The position numbers and the translations under genes are program-made. 64,000 bases of DNA from Paramacrobiotus metropolitanus (taxonomy: Eukaryota; Tardigrada; Eutardigrada; Parachela; Macrobiotidae). Of this stretch, positions 27,536-40,028 are shown in pieces. Location of the stretch: NCBI RefSeq assembly GCF_019649055.1, contig NW_026570286.1:372001-436000 (forward strand). The letters run 5' to 3'. Each line of letters opens with the position of its first letter. The first letter of the stretch is position 1. Below the pieces are notes generated by a model. The model saw only the letters and a list, made by a program, of their open reading frames with translations. It made no database searches and was not told where the DNA came from.

Positions 27536-30189
27536 TTACGCCTCCATCACTTCCCCGTCAGTAATCCCGAAATCAGGATAAAACGCCGGGCAAGTGAGGC
27601 ACGTGATCATGTAGTTGCCCCGCATCTCTGGTACGGCCCCCTCCAAATTACACCCGTGCGGCTCATCACACACCGGCACCGGATTGGGCTGCGGGCACTT
27701 CCAGGGATCAAACCCGCCAATCTGGTCCAACGGTGTCGGATTCTGGATCCACTGGATGGCCTGCGAGGCGGTAACGAAGAAGACGTCCTTATGTGTGGTC
27801 AGCGTCGTATCGATCCACTGCATGAGACCCAGGAGGTGTTCGGGGACGAACCAATTCGTAGACATGGACAGGACCAAGGGGGCACGGTCGGTGGTGTAGT
27901 ACTTCTGGAAGTTCTTATCCAACATGGCCACCATATCCTGAATGCTTTCCGCGCGGGAGCAGGAGCCGAGGACGGAGCAGGTTTCGTCGTATACACCGGC
28001 CAGCGTGTTGAGCGGGATTTCCCACAGACCCTTGAAGGGGCGAGCCGGGCACTGGGCCTGCTTCTCCGGAGGCCAGCAGCGGTGGGGGACGCGGTAGTCC
28101 AGGGTGTAGGGCCAGATGGGGCTGTCCAGGGGCTCGATGGCGATACTGCTGTCCCATTTGATGCCGTTCTTGGCCATGAAGTCGAACTGGGCGTTGCCGG
28201 CACCCTTCAGGTACTGCATGCGCATACCGGTCATGGTGTTCTCGGGGATGCGGCCGAATTTGCTGATGATCTTGCGCTCACTGACATAGTCTTTGACCAG
28301 TTTTTCCTGGGTGGCTTTAGTCCAGTACGGTTCCAGACGATCCGTACTACAAGAAGAAGTATTACCACTGTGTGAAAAAAAGATCCAGAGAAGCCTGTTA
28401 TTGACGAAAACTGACACAATTCAAAAAAGTAAAAGAGAGAAGAATATAACAAACTATAATCAAAGCTCTATAATAAAAACTTTGTAAATTTATGTACAAT
28501 TTTGAAGTATAATTTATTTACATATATAGTTAGACATTACCTTTTTTTATAGAAAACTATTTTAATTATGATGTTTTTGATATTAAATTTATTTGCAATT
28601 ATAACACGCTTAGTAATCACATATTTTTACAGAAAAACAGAGTAAAATTTTTATCGGAAATCCTTACTCGACTCCTTTGAGAGCGATTTCATTGCCGGAT
28701 TTGGCCAGCTTCTCCAGATACTGGTAGTTATTGAAAACGTGCGTAACGAAGAATGTGGCCTTAATGGGGCACTGCTGGCCAGGATTGGTGCGGTTGGCCG
28801 TGAAGATGGCGTCATAAATAGGAATGTTGTTGTCGTTGATGGCATCTGCAAAACAGACTTCTCAAACAGCGCTCGTCAAGACAACCCCACTGACTAACCG
28901 TACCGTCGAACATGAGCAGCACCATCTGCGGCACCTGGTTGACCGGCATGTCGTCGGGCGTGGAGGTGCCCTTTTGACTGCAGAAGCAGTCAGGTAATTG
29001 GCAGGCATCGCGGTTGCAGGGTTCCGCGCGCTGCGGATCCTCATCGATACCGCACACCAGTTCATCACTGCCGTCGGAGCAATCATTGTTGTTGTTGCAG
29101 AACAGTTCTTTCGCCACACATTGACCACTGGCACAGGCGTAGTCCGTCTTGGAGCAGTTGGTGTTCTCGAACTGCGGATGCGGTGTGGTCGCTGGCTTCC
29201 AGTCATCCTCTGTGGAAAAAAAGCAAATATCGCTTTCTATACGAAACTAAAAAGTGCAGAGAAAAAGGTTACGAAACACATGGCAATTTTGATATTATCG
29301 TTTAGACACCCTCACAAGACGGCAATTTCAAAGTGGAGATGCCATCGCACTACATTATATCTATCCAAAATTTTTTTATGAGTACCAATTAGGCCAAAAT
29401 TTTCAAACTATGCAAGGAGAACTTGTGCAACCCTGCTGAAAAATATCCACCATCTTAACAAATCCCATAAAAAAATGAACAAATAACTATCCCGGAAAAG
29501 GTCATAATGCGCATACGGCCGGCTTACTTGTGTCCAGAGCGCAGTTTTCGTCCGTCACAGCCTCAGGCGAACTGCATCCCTGAAGGACAATATCGAAGTT
29601 GGTCTGCGGTGAGCAGCTCAACTGGAAGACCGTGCCGCCGACACACCGGTAGAAGTTGCGACACTGCTTCCTCAGTTCTTCCACGGAGCCACGCGGCCGT
29701 TGGGGATTCCGATAGAAACCGGCTACTTTCAAGCAGGTGGCGGCTTGAGTGAAGGAGAATTGCCTTTTCGCTCGCAATAGTGGATTTCCCATCACTGAAC
29801 AGCACATGTACACTTTAGTCACTTAACAAAAAACAACGTGATGTTGTACTTCTTCATCGCCAGCAAATTCAGAATAAGAAAAAACTGTAATCGGAAGTGC
29901 ATTCACACGCCAAAAAAGATAATAATACAGTTACCTTTTTCGGTTATTATTTCTGTATAAAGAAGGTCTCGTCATTGATCTCCAGTTTCTGCTAACCGGA
30001 AGTAAAATACCGAACACCATTAATCAGAAACAAATTATCATACAAATATTCCGAAAAAAAACTAAGCCAGTTCTGGCAAACATTTTTACATACAATTATC
30101 AACACTTATTTTAACTCGAGCGTGTGCCGATTCTGCTTACCATATCCACATCCAACAAGGATAAATAACAAAGAAACAAAGGAAGCCAT
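27536..30189 (-). CDS. CDA-d: CBM14 + LDLa + CE4 protein lacking the metal-binding histidines
   Basis: Five minus-strand exons: 30189-30141, 29794-29528, 29209-28904, 28845-28668, 28346-27536; total 1,611 nt, 536 residues, all phases closing. The signal peptide is MASFVSLLFILVGCGY, then a CBM14 domain with the run FYRCVGGTVFQLSC, then LDLa at about residues 124-158 (CNNNNDCSDGSDELVC). Read straight through, motif 1 seems to be FDG. The real donor splits the second Asp codon (GAC G/GTACGG joined to AT GCC), giving MFDDAIN (Asp207-Asp208). Motif 2 is GNEIALKGVDT where CDA-b has GHEIASHSISH, so both metal-binding His are Lys264 and Thr268. Motif 3 is MRMQYL instead of MRxPxL. The C-terminal CxxCP tail is intact. 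It is probably catalytically dead but structurally sound, in the same domain class as CDA-b. A role as a chitin-matrix protein is inferred. Confidence 0.9.
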
Positions 30190-31220
30190 GGTTTACCGGG
30201 GCTGCTTTCCGTAAAAATAATATTTTACGGAGACCGATACAGCAGCCAACCAACGTGACCAATAATAATATAAATCCACGTAGCTGACTTTCGATCAGAA
30301 CGGAATGGTGTTTGGCCGGCGGAATGGCAGCGGAAGAACTAATTAATATTATATACCCCACTGCATTATATAGGTCTTTGGGCCAATGCTTTCGAAATAA
30401 CTTGGCACACAACGTGTGTGCTGCAGTGCTAAATCATCTGCTCGTCATCAGACCTTCATTTAACCAAACCATGTATTCTGATCCAAAAAGCCTCAGCGTA
30501 CTGTATTACAATGCTTACAACCAACAGAAAGAGAAATTCGGATAAACCTGCCGTGGAAAATTGAGTTATGAGGCCAAATAACATGCTCACCAACGTTGCC
30601 CGCAGGTCACAGCGGCCACCAACAATTATCAATGATTTTGCACGATAATGCATACCACGTCTTCCTGATATGATGAAATTCTTTTGAATAGTTCTAAACA
30701 AAAATTTTCAGTTGGTGTACACCGAACTGGTGACTGCAATACTGACGTGAAAAAAGTTGCATTCCAAAGAAAAAAATGTTCTATTTTTTATTTAAATTTT
30801 TTATTTTATTGTTACCTCTTGTTTCCACTTAAATAAAAATTTTAAGATAAGTAAGTATTTTTCAAAAATGCAAACAAAAGAGTCGGAGAATCAACATCTG
30901 CAAGGCTGCACTGGAAAATGCACTACGTAGTACTGAATGTAAATATCAATAAAATGCAAGAAAATCCAATTTCCCTGCAGGAAATTGCTTTTAATCAGAC
31001 TCTTACATGCAAATGTACCCATCATTACGAAATTTGCATTCCAGTTTAATCGTTCATAAAACAGAGAGAACGGCATTAGAACAAGAAAGTCATTATATTC
31101 CATCTGTAAACTAAAACATCAAGGAGAAGTCCCAACATGTAACTCAACCTTATGGCCAACTCTTGCAAAGAATTTTACAAAACAACCAAACCTTCCGGTA
31201 CAGCTGAGAGAACCATCCAC
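30190..31220. other. Spacer between CDA-d start and cullin-4 stop
   Basis: About 1 kb. It should hold the CDA-d promoter (minus strand reads leftwards from here) and the cullin-4 3' UTR. AT-rich, with no further coding signal. Confidence 0.5.
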
Positions 31221-34200
31221 TTAGGCAACGTAATTATATGTGGCCTGATCATCGCGATCCCGTGCCATATAATCCCGCTCAATTAGACTTTCAATGCGCT
31301 TCTTCAAATCATTCGGCGTCACAGGGAAACGAAGCTGCTTGTAGATTTCCGATAAAAGAATGGCATGTTTCAGGCTTTTACGAGTCTTCATAATCCTCAC
31401 TGAAAAAAAATAAACTTTCAGAATTTGTTTAAAAATAAGACAAGATTGTATCAGCAGGAACGTCTTATTAAGGACTATTACAGCCTTATAAACAAAATAG
31501 AAAGATCATGGGAAAAGAAGGACTATACTCGCTTACCAATAGCAGCATCAATCTGATACTGACGATCCATGAAGATACCTTCCTGCGTCTTTTGCTCTTC
31601 TTCCGGCTGCAAATTAAAAAGTTACATTATTTCAAATTAAATCAGTAATATCGCATTAAAGCATTAAAGCTGATATGCGACGTTCATCGTTGCGGTAGAG
31701 AATATCAAACACATGCAAAATTGCAAATAAAAGTTGAATCACATAATTTAATTTCTGTAAAATTCTTACTGTCTCCTGAGCTTGTGTCTGGTTGATCTTT
31801 ATCCGAAACTGTTTGGCCGTATACGTATCATTATAGGTGAACGTATCCGACACACTGACTGCGGTCTGGCTTCCACTCTTGTTAAGGACCCCTTTGATTT
31901 TGGGAATCGTAAGGCTCACCATCACCCGCTTTAATTCCTCCACCTCAATACTAGTGGCCTGCTGAATCTCCTGGAAACCCAGCTCATCCACATTGTTGAA
32001 CAGCAACAGCACCACCGCCTGCAGCTGCGACACTTGCAGCTCCTTCTTCCCTTTGGGGAAGTAGGCACTCAACCGGCACTGCCCCAGATTGTGGATCCAC
32101 TGCAGTTTCCGTCCGTTGTGATTGGACAGGTAGAAATTCTTAAATGTATCCAGATACTCCGTCATCTCGGGCGGCAGGGTCACTTCCACCACGGGATAAT
32201 TCGGCCAGATTCCCTGGGTCAGGACATTCACCTGGACGTCAATGCCCGCGTGCTTCCATTTGGTCAGCTGCTCCTGAAAACTTGACGCCTGTTCTTTACT
32301 GACTTCGATATCACGGAACATACCCTCCAGACGACTGGTGAACGCGCTACCGCATTCCGTTTTCAGCTTTTGCAACATTAATTTCTCGGCATCCACCGAC
32401 GCGGATAGATTTAACAGGAGACGCTTGGCTAGGTCTTTTTTGTAGAAAGCTTCGAAAACATCCTTACCTAAACGATCACATTGCTAAATCATCACATTGC
32501 AAAATTATTATCACTGCATTTGTCTTCATCTAAATTCAAGCCCAAGAATTTACCAAAATTAACCACTTTTCCTTAATAATTCAAAGTAATATCACCGACT
32601 TTTTCTCCCCAGCTTTTTTAAAATGAAAAATACGTGAAACGCTGCACATTTTATATTTCAATACTTATTAAAATAAAATTTTCTAGGGTAGCTGTTTGAA
32701 CGAGTGCGACAGAAAACGTATTAACTCACCATGAATATATCGGAAAAGAATCAAAAGGCGATCCATCAACATTTCCAACTCCTCTTCCGAAACCTCTTTA
32801 TTTCCCATCTTCAATTTGGAATCAACAAATTTCGCGATCATCTCCGCCGGCTTATTGGCCCGCTGGTTGATAAAATGCTCAAATCCTTCGCGAGCGGCAT
32901 CCTTGAAGTTAGGATCACTGCTGAAGCAATTCTTCAGGATGTCATCCGTCTTGCTCTTCAGGACGAGCATGTTAGGAACCATATCTTTATCCTGCTGCTC
33001 ATCCATGACGATAACGCGACCGCGGCGCTTAATGTAATCACAGAATGCTCGATGCAATTCCGACAGGCCGGTGGCCGTGCGGGAACATAACTGATACATG
33101 AGACTCAAATCTTCCATGCGCTTCTCGTCCATCAACAAGTCCGTGCCAGCGGCGATGACGGCGGATTGATGGGTCTGAATCAGTTCCTGTTCGACAATGG
33201 GAATCAGACGTTTCCGTGTGGACAGCTGCAGGTAGTTCTCGATTCGTTGTTCCTCTTCATCCAAGCTACAAAGCAATAAAAAATTAATATCGAGACTTAA
33301 AAAAAACCTAAATAAGTAAGTAACAGTAAATAATACTGTAAATAATACATTTCAATAAATATTTTCATTTCTTTTGACACTTTTTTACCAAATTCCCGAA
33401 CAAGACGAGAAGGAATTGTTATTTATTATTATACTTTTACGTAAAGCGAAAGATGGCGAAACGTCCTTCACTCAAATTACTTAATGGAAGCGAAAATTAT
33501 GACAAACCAAAAATCCTTAAAAATCTCACCGTTTCTTGACGTATTTGAGATACGAAGAAATATCATGTGTGGCCAGATACTCGCGACTCTCCATACTGTA
33601 CATGGTCTGAGTATCCTTCAAGAACAGGCCTTCGAAGGGATTCTCATACAGTGATAAATCCGCCAACATCCGGATGATATTCTTCAGCAAACCCTTGTTC
33701 ACCTGATCGCCACTGCGTTCCCTTTCAATGGACTTTAGTAATCCATCAAAAATTTTCTTCTCCGTGCTCTGCGCATTGACTACAAAATTACGGCACATCG
33801 CGATGCCCATATCCCAGATGGTCGGCACGTCGGCTCGTTGGAGGCAGTATGTACGATCCAAAACCAGAAAAATACAACGGATCAACTTGATCTTGGCGCA
33901 CAAGTCCTGCCACGCACTGTCGACTTGTTGCAGGAATTCCCCGTCGTCGGTGACAGTAGCGCGTGATTCCAAATCATTTATCCACTACAAAACAAGAATC
34001 TCATCTGAACAATATTATTACCAAGACTGCCAGAAACCAAAAGACGAGGAAACAGAGACCAGCCAAAATTCAAAAATTCATAAACAAAATTAATAATACC
34101 GAATCATTCTCTCATTAACGCAAAAATAATTCGGCACGACAAAAACGCTATTTAAAAAAGATAAAAGGAGCGAACATTATTGAAAGATAGTTTCAAACTG

Positions 34201-34861
34201 TCTTGCGAATTCGCACTATCCCGCGAAATAAAAACATATAAAATGATAAAAAATTATGAAAACAGTGCCACCGCAGTCTTACCGTTACGACTCACAATAA
34301 CAAGCCAAAAAGTCAAAAATACGAAAGATTATTTCGACGAACCTTTTCTAGATAAATCTTGAACAGCTCGCTCAGATCCGCGAACAACCGCACTTCGGAC
34401 TTGCTAGTACAGGCCAATTCCACTTTATTATACAGCAATTCAAAGGCCTCCGTCAGCACCATCCCCTGGAAGACTTTCGCGCTGGCCTTCTGCAGAACAT
34501 CCCACAGCGTCTCGTAGCTCTGCTCCACCAGCCCGATACTGCTGCCGTTGGGTGGACTGACAGCCAAAATGGGTCGCCAGTTACGCACTGAGCCCTTCTT
34601 GGTCTCGCTGTTGGGCACCTGCAGTCCAAAGGCCGCATGATCCGTGTTGTTTTTGCGACGGCGCGCCAACGCCGCCAGACTCTTGTCGCCAGCCTCGTCC
34701 ATAATGAGAAACGACGGCTTGGTCACCGGTTCAAAGAAGATAGTCTTCCCTGCGAACTGACTATCCGTCAGATCCGATAGCTTCTCAATATGCTGCTGTG
34801 CAGTAATATCCTCGGCGGGCACGCTGCGTTTAGGATACTTACGACGAGGCTGGTCCGACAT
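31221..34861 (-). CDS. CUL4: Cullin-4, scaffold of CRL4 ubiquitin ligases
   Basis: Rigid scaffold that bridges the DDB1 substrate-receptor arm and the RBX1 RING protein; acts in nucleus and cytoplasm in replication licensing, DNA repair and protein turnover. Six exons: 34861-34343, 33984-33530, 33265-32730, 32467-31770, 31606-31537, 31399-31221; 2,457 nt, 818 residues, frame perfect. Recognised from long stretches near-identical to animal CUL4: [63 protein letters not shown]-type region ([15 protein letters not shown]), [12 protein letters not shown], and the C-terminal winged helix with [20 protein letters not shown], whose Lys is the family neddylation site. It ends in YNYVA, as in CUL4A/B (YNYIA). 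The first ~80 residues are basic and not conserved, as usual for CUL4. Divergent from SPO11 across 2.8 kb. Confidence 0.97.
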
Positions 34862-37647
34862 GGGAGTTGTTGTTGGTGGAGAGAAGAACTATTAGGACAT
34901 CAGCGCGCAGCTACAGAAATCAGATCTCACTTTGATTCTGGAAGAAAACAGCGACGGCTATTACATCCTATGATTAGCATCCGAAGATAACCAAAGGAAA
35001 ATACTGGTCTAATGTTAAGCGTACAGTCGCGCAACGATAAAGTATAAACCACAAAGTCACGAACCAACCAAATTGCGAACTCATTCCAAAACTCGATAAA
35101 GATAAAAATTTAGTCGTTTAATCTACTTTAGTCGATTAGTCGTTTATAAAATTATTAAAGAAAAAGAACAAAGACATGGACGCTGCAGCTCTGTATTATG
35201 CAAAAAATAACACAGTTCTCTTCGAGTACGGAGTAAGCACTTTATCTGTCTTTGTGAATTATGAGTAATATTTTTCAGTAATATCTTTATAAAGCTACTC
35301 CAATATTTTTCAAGCGCTTTACTGTTTTTACAGCCAACCGGATGAGCGAAAACTCAAAAAGCATTAGATAGGTTCTGGCTAAAACCACCAGCAAAAATAG
35401 CAGCAATACATAAAAAAGCAGACCCAGGACTAGGAGCTGCTTTATTTTGTTTACTTACGATTCATTTGAGTTTCACTACCATCAATTTCATTTGAGCATT
35501 AAAAAGATTAATGGATAACATCAAATCAATTTTACTGGCAACTTGGCACACAATACGACACTGTTAAAAGCTACTTTCTATAACATGGAATATGGAAAGT
35601 CCCATTCCATGGCGTTGTCAGTTGTCCCACAACGAGACCACTCACGGTGACTCACCTTAAAAAGTCGCGGAAAACAGCTGCCTTTTTGGGAAGAAAATCC
35701 CTACCCATGAAAAGCAGTAGAAGTATAAAAGCCACTACACTACAAGTTATAAATGTCAAAATCTTCCAGCAAAGATATCGCAGTGCGAAAGAAAAAGCTA
35801 AAAATTAAAAGGAAGACACTTCAAATTCTCAGCTGGTTCCTCGCCAAAACCGAACGCTCATCCAGGAATTATGGTACGAAATGAAGCTAAATCCGAAGGG
35901 GCTAAACATTTGAGCAGTTTTTTGATACATGCACCTTCGGCACGCTGAGCCACTACGTAACAGAAATAATGGTACTTAAGTAACGATAAGTAACAGCCAC
36001 CCGCTCATAAAGTCGTTCTGCAATGTCTGTAAGCCCCGAAGCTGATGCATCGCGCTAAAGTCACAATAAACCGGTGGAAGCCATAATAGCCATTTGAAGT
36101 GTCCGCTGTCCAATCTAACTACAGATACGTCATACGAGTATTGTATTGTATAAAAGGAGTTATCCTATCGATTTCAGCTTTCTTTTGTTATTTACGGTTC
36201 TGTTGTTAACCGGTCGACAAAAACAATGTGCTAATTTTTAAATCACTAACTGAACAATGCTGCCGCAAATTTTTAATGGGTTTTACCTTTGAAAGATGTT
36301 TATTGATTTATACATTTTAGTATGAGCTGTTAGATTGTAAGTATCTGTAAAATTAAAGGTAGCATACCTTGTGGGCTTGTTCTGCCCCGGTTAGTAAATA
36401 TTTTCCGAATCGGCTGATAAATCCGTATCAAACGACTTATTTTTAAGCCTTGCGGTTTCCCAGCAAATTAGAGCACTTTGTTTTTGTACTGCGTGGTACT
36501 TTATGCAAAGCAATCCTATTTCGGATCCGGACTCAAAGCGATTGTTTTCAAAGCTATCAAGGTGCCTTTTTTTAGTTTTCTCGTGAAGTATTTTCAATTG
36601 TCGCCGGCCGCTAATTACAACGGCTCTCCAGGCATACTGGTATGCATAGGAAGATTTTCCGGCCGAATTTTTGTAAATCGAGCTAGTCCGGTGGCGTAGA
36701 CCAGTGGCTTTTTAATTAATCTCATAGCATATAGAGAAATAAAGTTAAGTAATGTTTACTGGAACTCGTCTAGAAGTATGATAACTAACAGTTGCCCGAT
36801 AAGCGATTTATCACGATACGGTCGTTTAAAAGCTTGTGGTACCCCGTGAAGAAAATTTAGTAAGCAGAAGCACTACAGGTGGTAATTTACCGTAATTATA
36901 CTGCTGTTCGGCAACAGCCGCAACACCCAGTACACAGTTGAACACGCTGGCGCATGCTTGTACTGCCTAAAATGATTAAATTTTAAACATATTAAAAGGA
37001 CGTACCAATTGTCCCGAGCGTTTCGACTGCCAGAGAATAGAAAAAGTGTTCCAAACCGTCGACGAAAGCGTATTATTTCCGGCGGTTGGTAATTTGTAGT
37101 ACGGTTTAATTTTTCAAAGTTTTATTATACCCATTCCGCTTATAGAAAAACAATTATTAACATCACAACGCAGTACACTCAATCAGCAGAAAACAGCATC
37201 GGGAGGTCTAACAACAGAGAACAACTGATCTAAATTTGCTCCCTGTTCCCTGAACGGAAGCCGTGTTCCCGCGCTGGATTTCTACCGTAGTACAGTAAGT
37301 ATAAAATTAAACGTAGCTGCAGCTGCTTGGCTGTTACCCGCATGTTTGTGCATGCAGCGCCTTTCTTTGCAAAGTGCAGTACATGTACTCAGTAGTCACT
37401 GTCAGTACCGTATGAGCCTATGAGGTATTCAGCTTAATTCAGCTTAATTAATTCACATAATTCAGCTTAAGCTGTGTACAATGTACATTGTACAACATTA
37501 TTATGTGATATTACGTTACAACTAACAATAACACAGAAATTATGTATTTTGGGACACATTTTAAATAATAACCTTTGCATTACGGAACCGTTATACAAAC
37601 TTTTTGATTTCCTTTTCGTCGTTAATTCTGTAGAGTTTGTTGTAATC
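34862..37647. other. Divergent spacer between cullin-4 and SPO11
   Basis: About 2.8 kb between two 5' ends, so it should contain both promoters. No coding signal. Near its right end are three ATTCAGCTTAA units and a 20-bp perfect palindrome, listed separately. Confidence 0.45.
37429..37494. repeat. ATTCAGCTTAA direct repeats and a 20-bp palindrome upstream of SPO11
   Basis: ATTCAGCTTAA occurs three times within about 45 bp (two back to back, one after a short gap). They are followed at 37475-37494 by TGTACAATGTACATTGTACA, which equals its own reverse complement. It lies about 150 bp before the SPO11 start codon, so a protein-binding site is conceivable; this is inference. Confidence 0.6.
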
Positions 37648-40028
37648 ATGGATGCATGTTCTTCTGCGGTTGCCGTTTACCAGCAAACCATTGAGAATCA
37701 TGCACCGGTCTTGTTCTTCCTACAATCTGAGCGTGATGAGGATGAGCGGTCGGGTGAGGTCCAACTAGTTCGTATCATTGTTACTGAAAGCGAACAGCTG
37801 CTCCATTTCGTCCTTCCCTCTGGCCACGCATGGACGGTCTCCCAGTCTGGATCTCACCCTTCGGCGCCTTACCAGCCCGGAATTTGTGCACCCCCTCCAC
37901 CGTTGTACACTCCTCCGTCTTCTTTTGATCCGGTGCTGTATCGCAAGTAAGTGTCGCGCATGGACAGGAGAGCAGATGAACGCTTGGTTTCAGCTGTAAC
38001 ATACATGTGCCGGGATGTTTGCAGTTTTGGAATCATGCGGAAGATCAGTAGGATGTTCTTAACCATCTGTCAGCAGCTGCGTCGGGGACTGGTACCTGGT
38101 CTGGATTATGAAGGGCCCGGAACGCAGTGGGATGATTTTATGTGCGTCCAATGTTCTTTTCTTGTCGGTTGTTGAGTAGTTTCTTATTGATCGCACTGTC
38201 TATCAGGCTGGATGATGAAGGGGTGTTGGCTCCTAAGCCAGATCGTCTCCGTCGGAATGCGTTGTCGCTTTTCCCTGAACGTAACGCACGGAAGTTTAGT
38301 GAGTAGCTTCTCGTGTGGTTTTCATGTCGCTTTTTCCTTGCTTTGCAGTAAGAGTGTTCTCTTTTGATCTTAATCGCGATAAATTGCTTATTTGTGGGGC
38401 ATTAGTTGCAGTTGTCAAAGTCTTAGCACGTATTTACATGCTGCTGAAGGAGAACCTTACCGCTACCTTGAGGTAGGCTACCACCTCGTGCACCTGTACT
38501 TTTTTGCCATTTCTAGTCCTCTGTAGACTGTACGTAAGAGGAATCGTACTCTTGGTGTTTTAAGGGCGTTGTTTTACGAAGATGTCCCGTTTTTCATCGA
38601 GCAGGAAGCCGTCAACTGCGCCGTGAATATTATCACCCTCATGCTGCGTGTTCCACGCTATCATCTGAACATTGTGGCGTCGGAAAAGGCGCTGGTCGCC
38701 GGTCACCTGTCGTTTCGCGACAACAATGTCATTTTTGACTGCATGCACACGTATAGCGTACGTACTGTAATCCTGAAAACGTAACCGTGTTACAGTTATA
38801 AAAACAATGGTGTGAAGTTTGACTGTTGCAAAATATGCAGGGCATCTCCATTCCCACTTCAGTGGACAATGTAGAAATCCTGCAGTCGGACGCCCAAGTT
38901 ATTTTTATTATAGAAAAAGATGCCACCTTTCAGCAACTCATAGCCGAAGGGATTTGTGGCCCCGAGTTTCCGCTGCCATGTATCGTTATGACTGTGAGTA
39001 AAAATTTTGATAGCATTAGGGTCAAAAATCACATCGTACCACAACACAAGTACAGGTGTTGTTGAAAATTGCAGGGAAAAGGTTATCCTGATTACAGTAT
39101 TAGATTATTCCTGCGCAAATTGTGGATACAGCTTCAGATTCCCATTTTCCTTATAACGGATAGCGATCCACATGGTAATATTGCTTTGACAGCACCTTGG
39201 AATAAATTTTTTCAACCAGAACCGTTTCGTTTCAGGAATGGACATCATGTGCGTTTATCGGTATGGTTCAAAGGTACTCCATACCATGCTATCTGTGCTA
39301 TAATCCTAAAAAATTGCTCGTAATATAATTGATCGTATTGATAACTGGTCAGTAATTGTGCACATATTTAGTGCTTAACTAGAACTTGATAACTGTGAAC
39401 TATATCAGCCTGGAATTCAGGAATCAGGAGAGTCCGGGTAGCATTGTATACGAGTGCATTGTGTACCAGTTCACGTTTATGTCTTTATCTTCGATTTACA
39501 GGCTCCCCATTTTGATAATTTGATTATGGCTGTTCCTACGGTGAGGTGGCTGGGTCTTCTCCCGTCAGACTGGGAGCGTTTTGGCGTTGATGTTCAGAGC
39601 CTTCCGCCGTTGATAGACGATGATCGCAAATTATTGTTAGATATTTTACAACGACCTTATTGTTCAGCGGAAATGCGACGAGAAGTGAGTAGTCAAAAAT
39701 CTCTTGGATTTTTTTTAAAGTTTGTGATTTTGTGTCAGATTGTAAATGGTATTTGCAATCATAATTACGACTTGCTTACATCTCTTAGATCTTCTTACAA
39801 TTAGTTTTATTTTTAAGCATTTACTTTTTTTAAAAACCGTAGATTGAATGATTTCTGCATAAGCAAATAAAGCAGTAAAATTATCTACAACAGATACATT
39901 TCTTACAGGTTGAAATTCTTTTGCAAAGTGGACGCAAAGCGGAACTCCAAAATTTACAAATAATACGAACAAGATTTTTTGTTCATACTTATCTCGTAGA
40001 AAAGTTAAGGATGAATTATTTCATTTAG
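37648..40028 (+). CDS. SPO11: SPO11, meiotic double-strand-break transesterase (TOP6A family)
   Basis: Makes programmed DNA double-strand breaks that start meiotic recombination, by covalent tyrosyl attack. Ten exons: 37648-37946, 38025-38141, 38207-38298, 38412-38472, 38565-38757, 38841-38993, 39075-39174, 39236-39273, 39502-39684, 39909-40028; 1,356 nt, 451 residues, frame intact. The winged-helix region has RALFYEDVPFF, placing the catalytic Tyr at about 194. The Toprim domain has the metal-binding Glu in FIIEKDA (Glu279), then TGKGYPD and DSDPHG (Asp334, Asp336). Downstream IMCVYRYGS, VRWLGLLPSD and SGRKAELQ match the family C-terminus. The first ~100 residues, with a Pro-rich stretch, are not conserved. 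ATG at 37648 was chosen; the frame stays open upstream to 37474 but that part looks like leader. Not linked functionally to its neighbours. Confidence 0.93.

Noticed and set aside
27615-28375. 239-codon plus-strand ORF opposite CDA-d
   Set aside because: It is a composition shadow of a well-supported deacetylase exon, with no start context or domain.
28812-28920. CDA-d appearing to read FDG (lost metal Asp) at motif 1
   Set aside because: Reading straight on ignores the donor GACG/GTACGG. Splicing to AT GCC ATC restores FDDAIN and closes the phases of all five exons.
38300-38411. Extra SPO11 coding from 38349 (RVFSFDLNRDKLL) using an earlier acceptor
   Set aside because: It is in phase but breaks the conserved RKF-(V)KVLARIY context; the acceptor at 38411 fits the family better.
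38530-38564. Earlier acceptor for SPO11 exon 5 at the CTCTGTAG site (about 38526)
   Set aside because: It either meets a stop or inserts residues before the catalytic Tyr motif; the acceptor at 38564 gives the family-like TLRALFYED.
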